Assembly: GCA_010015655.1 (NCBI GenBank)
Contig: ML976702.1
Coordinates: 267,430-331,429, forward strand
Direction: 5' to 3'
Length of the DNA: 64,000 bases
DNA from: Bimuria novae-zelandiae CBS 107.79
Taxonomy: Eukaryota > Ascomycota > Dothideomycetes > Pleosporales > Didymosphaeriaceae
The notes below the pieces were generated by a model. The model was not told where the DNA came from. It ran no database searches and was given only the letters and a program-made list of their open reading frames with translations. This document shows positions 60,040 to 64,000 of the stretch, piece after piece (positions within the stretch are counted from its first letter, which is position 1; the number at the start of each line of letters is the position of its first letter). The translations under genes were made by a program, and so were the position numbers.

Positions 60040-60285
60040 TATAAGGACAGGCACGGTCTCTTGCATCTAGAGAAGTAGATAAGGTAAGTTAGCTCTATTT
60101 CAGCTATACTAAGAAGAGGAGACCGTAGGTACATAGGCTCGCAGCGCTTTTGTGCGCTCGTCGAAGGGGAACAACTATCCATCTAAAGTAACTGCGCTGG
60201 GTGCGCGGGCAGCCGCACTAGGGCGTAAGGCAGTTGTGCCTCGTACGCGAGGTCATGTGACCTACTAGCATGCCAGGCTATTATA
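60040..60285. mobile_element. Short insertion, probably a solo LTR, 246 bp
   Basis: The insert interrupts copia sequence that is continuous in the other copies. A direct duplication TATAC stands on both sides (60035-60039 and 60286-60290). The ends TATAA and TTATA would be TGTAA and TTACA before RIP, the normal LTR termini. The middle is GC-rich and clean. Confidence 0.7.
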
Positions 60286-61365
60286 TATACCTAAGTTAAA
60301 TAAAATACTATTAAAGAAGTGAAGCTACTTTACTATTTATAAGCTAGTAAAAGAAATTAAAAGTAGCTCTAATTTAGTAATAAACTTAGTAACTATATAC
60401 TAGACAATTGCCTTCTAGTTAATAATTATCTTATAAAGGAAGAAGTATTATCTTTATAAGCTTTAAAATATTTTTATATTATTTACGTATAAGGCGTCTA
60501 ACGCGCTAAAGAATAAAAGATTATAATAATAATAATTATTAAAAATAATCTTTATAATTAAGTTATTATAAGAGCTTTTAATAGCGTAGTATTAAGTGGC
60601 GAGCAAGTATTGCTAGACGCGTTATATAGCTATAATATATAACTATTCTAGATTAGTAAGATAGTAAGCAAGAATGAGGTGACTGCGAGCAACGTTAGGT
60701 CGTGTTTAGTAAGTAATATAGGCTAGGTAGCTAATAAGCTCCTAATATAGCTTTATACGTCGAATATTAGTCTCCTTAATTAACTTATTAAGAAAGTTAG
60801 GCTTTTTATAACTTATTAGCTATATATGTTAGAGGCTAGGCCTCTGAGGCCTAAAGCCCCTTACAATATACTCTACTTCTTATAAACCTTATTAATATAT
60901 ATGTCTTTAATAAGCTAGATCTTCTTTTTCTAGTAATCGCGAACGACTTAGACGCCTAGAAACCAGACTAGGTCTCTTATTACATTAAGTCTAAATCAGT
61001 CCTGTAGCTTATTTTTAAAGTAATAATATAGATAAGTATTCGAACGGTAATACGCTATTATTATATTATTAATATAAATAAATAAAATAAGCTAATTATT
61101 AATATATAGGCATAAGAAGCCTTTAATGCGTTTAAGTCCTATTAGCTTAATTACTACTCTAAATATATTATACTATAAAAGTAGAGCGTTCTTTAAGCTA
61201 TAAATAGCGCGAATTACCTTTAGAAGGTTACTATTTATTTTCTTAAAAATACTAAGAGTTTTAGCGTATAGCTTTTAATTAAGCATAAAGTTAAGAAAAC
61301 CGTTAAGTACGTTATATTACTTTAGCTTTAAACTAAAGTAGTTAGTAATTATAATAATTACTACG

Positions 61366-61612
61366 TATATTCAAGTGGTCGTGGAAATGCGTCCATTTTT
61401 AGAGGTGGTTTGCCGCCGCTTTTGGCGGCGTTTCCACCTCGCTTGGCCCCCAAAGGCTCGCTGCTTTAACGGTGGCCCTGGTCGCTCGGACGGTGTCTAT
61501 ACAGGGATCGTTGGCGCGTAGCGCGTTGGTTACCCACACCTTACTAGGCTTACTTCTCCTCATCACCGTGCTCGAGGGCAAGCGCCGCCGCGAGCGACGC
61601 CGCTGGACTAGT
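61366..61612. other. GC-rich patch of unknown origin
   Basis: A sharp jump in GC starts near 61373. It contains a hairpin GCCGCCGCTTTTGGCGGC (about 61412-61429). It may be the start of the pogo-like fragment to its right or a separate short insertion. No protein recognised. Confidence 0.35.
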
Positions 61613-62087
61613 AGCTTAAAGCAAGGCTACTCTAGGAGAAGCGTGTTACTTAAATAGTTACTAGAGATACGCGCGCAAAGTAAAGGGCTAATAAGGCTAT
61701 TAAGTAACGCCTTAAGTAATAGGCTTAGAGGGCTAATTAATAACTTTAAAATCGTATTAAATTAGCTAAAAAGGGTAAGAAAAAGGCTTTAGAGTCTACT
61801 ATTTTATTTATTAAGAAAAAAAAGCCTGCGTTAGTACCTATACGCGTCGATAAAGCTATATTTACTCTACTAACGCCCTTATCGCGTAGTGGCCGAATTA
61901 TTAGAACACTAAGTAGATATCTATAATCTAAGTAGCTAGCAATTATCTACAGGCCTAGGAGACTTTAAATACAGAAAATTTCGTGATAATATTAATTATG
62001 GGTGGCTTAGCAGCCTCATGTTGCTGGCCGAGCGATTTTGTTGGGTGGTGCACTAACTGTCGCGGTGCACTAACTATCTCGGCACGG
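61613..62087 (+). mobile_element. 3' end fragment of a pogo-like element (family E, copy 1)
   Basis: Positions 61613-61910 match the transposase tail at about 63755-64000 of the next copy (shared AGGAGAAGCGTGTTAC and AAGCCTGCG-like blocks). The right terminus ends CGG at 62087, before TA at 62088-62089. Read inward it starts CCGTGCCGAGA and carries the two 17-bp units. Heavily RIP-mutated in the coding part, clean in the terminal repeat. Confidence 0.75.
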
Positions 62088-62089
62088 TA

Positions 62090-64000
62090 CCCTACCGAGA
62101 CAGTCAGTGCGCCGCGACACTAACGCGCCACCCCAACAGATGTAGCACCTCAACTTTAACGCGCCGCATCTCCACCAATATGGATCCGATTAAGGCTGCA
62201 ATCATCGCTATCGACTCACGAGAACCTGGAGAAACTTTCTTATATAGAAAAATTACAGAAGAATTTAGTGTTGTGCGGTTAACATTAACGCGCCGGCATA
62301 GACGCGCCATGCAGGCGCGTACACAGCTACTATAGACTTACTAAAATCTTAACTAATAATAAGAATCTAAGCTCCTATAGTATATATAGTGTCTTACTTA
62401 GAAAGGTCTACCCCCTACGCTTTAGATAATTTAAAACTTTATATTAATTATTGCTAAAAAGGATGTCTTTATGCGATAGGTTAATCGCTTTATTAAGCGC
62501 TACCCTAACTCCCTAATCTCGCAATAGACGACTAGGCTAGATAGTAATTACTATAACGCTAATTTAGGCGCAAGATATAGGCTCTACTTTAAGCTTCTAT
62601 ATAAGAAAATTATAAAGTATAGCATAGAGCCTTAGCATACCTATAATATGGACGAAAAAGGCTTCCTACTCGGCATCACCGGCAGGTCAAAAAGGATCTT
62701 CGACAGGCCTATATATAAGAGTCGCTAAGTGAGGCAATTTATCCAGGATGGCAGTCGTGAGTGGATCTCGCTCATCGCATGTATATGCGCCGATGGATCT
62801 ACTATTAATCTATTACTAATCTATCGATCTAACGCTGAGACTCTACAATCAAGCTAGGTTAAGGAAATTAACGTTAATTTTTATAGAGTCTTTATCACCT
62901 TATTAACTTCTAGATAGTTAAACAACGAGATAGGGCTTTAATAGCTAAAATAAGTGTTTAATCGCTGTACTAAGGAGAAGGCTTAATAGTAGTGGCAACT
63001 CCTAGTCCTTAATAGGTATAGATCTCACGTTACTATAGATTTTATTAACTACTGTAATTAGAAAAAGATCCTCCTTGCGATATTTTCCCCTTACGCCACT
63101 TATACGCTGTAGCCTCTAGACGTCTATGTGTTTAAGTCTCTTTCTATCGCCTACTCCAACGAGCTCTCCGCATACCTGTATAAGAGTTAGGGGCTATTAA
63201 TAATTGCTAAAAGAGACTTCTTTATACTATTTTAGAGGGCCTAGATAATATTAGTTACGCTATAATTAATTGCTAAAGCTTTTAAGTGTATAGGTATCTT
63301 GCCGCCAGATCCTATACTAATCCTTAGTTAATTTAATAGAGATAAGTCTCTAGAATAAAGATTACGTAAAAGCTCTACTTTAGTACTTAGCGCGTCTAAT
63401 TAGCGCAAAATTAATTAGTTTTTAAAGGTTATTGTTAATACAGGGGGAGGTAATAAGGCCAAGAAGCTAAGTCGCACTATACACTTAATTTCTATACAGA
63501 AGCAGCTCCTAGAGCATGAGAATTAGGGGCTACAAGAAGCCCTCACAAACCAGAAACAGCGTTAAATAAAGGGCAGGACTCTACCTTTTAAGCAGCTAGA
63601 TAAGTAGCATAGAGGATCTATTTTCTAGTTACCTGCCCGCGTACAGAGGGCGCGCGATTCTCTCAGCCAATAAAAGGCTAAAAAGCAACAACTATAACTC
63701 TAGAAAAGTGAGTAGAAAGAGATCTAGATAGTAAATAGGCAGCTTAAAGCTTGTCTACTATAGGAGAAGCGTGTTACGCGTATAATAGCTAGAAATATAC
63801 GCGCTAAGGAGAAAGCTAATTAGGCTACTAAGTAACGCCTCTGTTAACAGGCTCGCAAGGCTTAATAATAACTTTAAAAATGTCTTAAAATTACTAAAAA
63901 GGGAAGCTAGAATGCTTTAAAAGCTACTTATATAATTATAAAGAGGAAGAAGCCTACGCCGGCATCTATACGCGTTAATATAGTAATATTTACGCTATTA
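62090..64000 (+). mobile_element. Pogo-like element (family E, copy 2), runs off the window
   Basis: It starts after the same TA (62088-62089) with CCCTACCGAGACAG. The transposase start is at 62180 (MDPIKAAIIAIDSREPG, close to family A). YNMDEKGFLLGITGRSKRIF (first Asp) is near 62645, a damaged middle region follows, and PLDVYVFKSLSIAYSNE (third Asp) is near 63115. Many TAG/TAA stops. The right end lies beyond the window. Confidence 0.8.

Larger units (their letters stand above)
59546..61365 (-). mobile_element. Ty1/copia element 3 (3' part), RIP-decayed
   Basis: Reverse-complement copia: 3' LTR at 59546-59680, the complement of the purine tract (CACCCCCTCAGC), then RNase H and reverse transcriptase running leftward in meaning, aligned with 57273-57985 and 48640-49330. 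A solo LTR interrupts it at 60040-60285. The 5' part is missing; copia similarity ends near 61365. The flank at 59541-59545 is TTAGG, the complement of the CCTAA that precedes 44599. Confidence 0.85.

Overview
The window reads as a chromosome segment of a filamentous ascomycete (Pezizomycotina, most likely Dothideomycetes; the class is a guess from gene style). Host genes have several short introns (mostly 47-72 bp) with GT-AG ends and CTAAC/CTGAC branch points. The repeats carry the C-to-T/G-to-A decay of RIP (repeat-induced point mutation): CpA and TpG have become TpA, so CAG/CAA/TGG codons read as stops and the decayed blocks are rich in TA.

Layout. 1-10150: repeat block, a Ty3/gypsy element (2354-9537) inserted in a pogo-like DNA transposon. 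10150-13425: small gene island with an ankyrin-repeat protein and a C2H2 zinc-finger protein with a 36-bp coding minisatellite. 13649-24605: pogo-like element A (13649-15757), pogo-like element B (15995-20160) carrying a hAT element (17602-19918), then decayed gag and copia fragments. 24606-44598: gene-rich block with a broken M20 peptidase, ORC6, a UstYa-like (DUF3328) oxidase, a broken fungal-specific gene, an unrecognised gene, a SET-domain gene broken by a 161-bp hAT-type MITE, a SET-domain protein with a predicted signal peptide, KRR1, a short-chain dehydrogenase, Kin17 and two small lineage-specific genes. 44599-58122: a copia element holding a solo LTR and a pogo-type MITE that itself holds a second gypsy element. 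58123-59545: a 1.4-kb gene-bearing island between inverted copia LTRs. 59546-64000: minus-strand copia remnant with a solo LTR, then two head-to-tail pogo-like copies.

How the parts relate. The housekeeping genes (ORC6 for replication licensing, KRR1 for 40S ribosome assembly, Kin17 for nucleic-acid binding) sit in the central block, away from the decayed repeats; this is a compartmentalised genome. Genes touching repeats are the damaged ones (M20 remnant, SET gene). No coherent metabolic cluster is visible.

Main hunt results: (1) the terminal inverted repeats of five different pogo-like families each hold two tandem 17-bp units at the same offsets (bases 9-25 and 26-42), with family-specific sequence; 17 bp is the size of a CENP-B box and the transposases have CENP-B-type N-termini; (2) target-site duplications of the copia LTRs suggest that 58123-59545 was inverted by recombination between two opposed copia copies; (3) removing the MITE and one 8-bp duplication restores the SET gene frame exactly; (4) a 65-bp hairpin-bearing sequence recurs in an intergenic site and in the unusually long second intron of the Kin17 gene.
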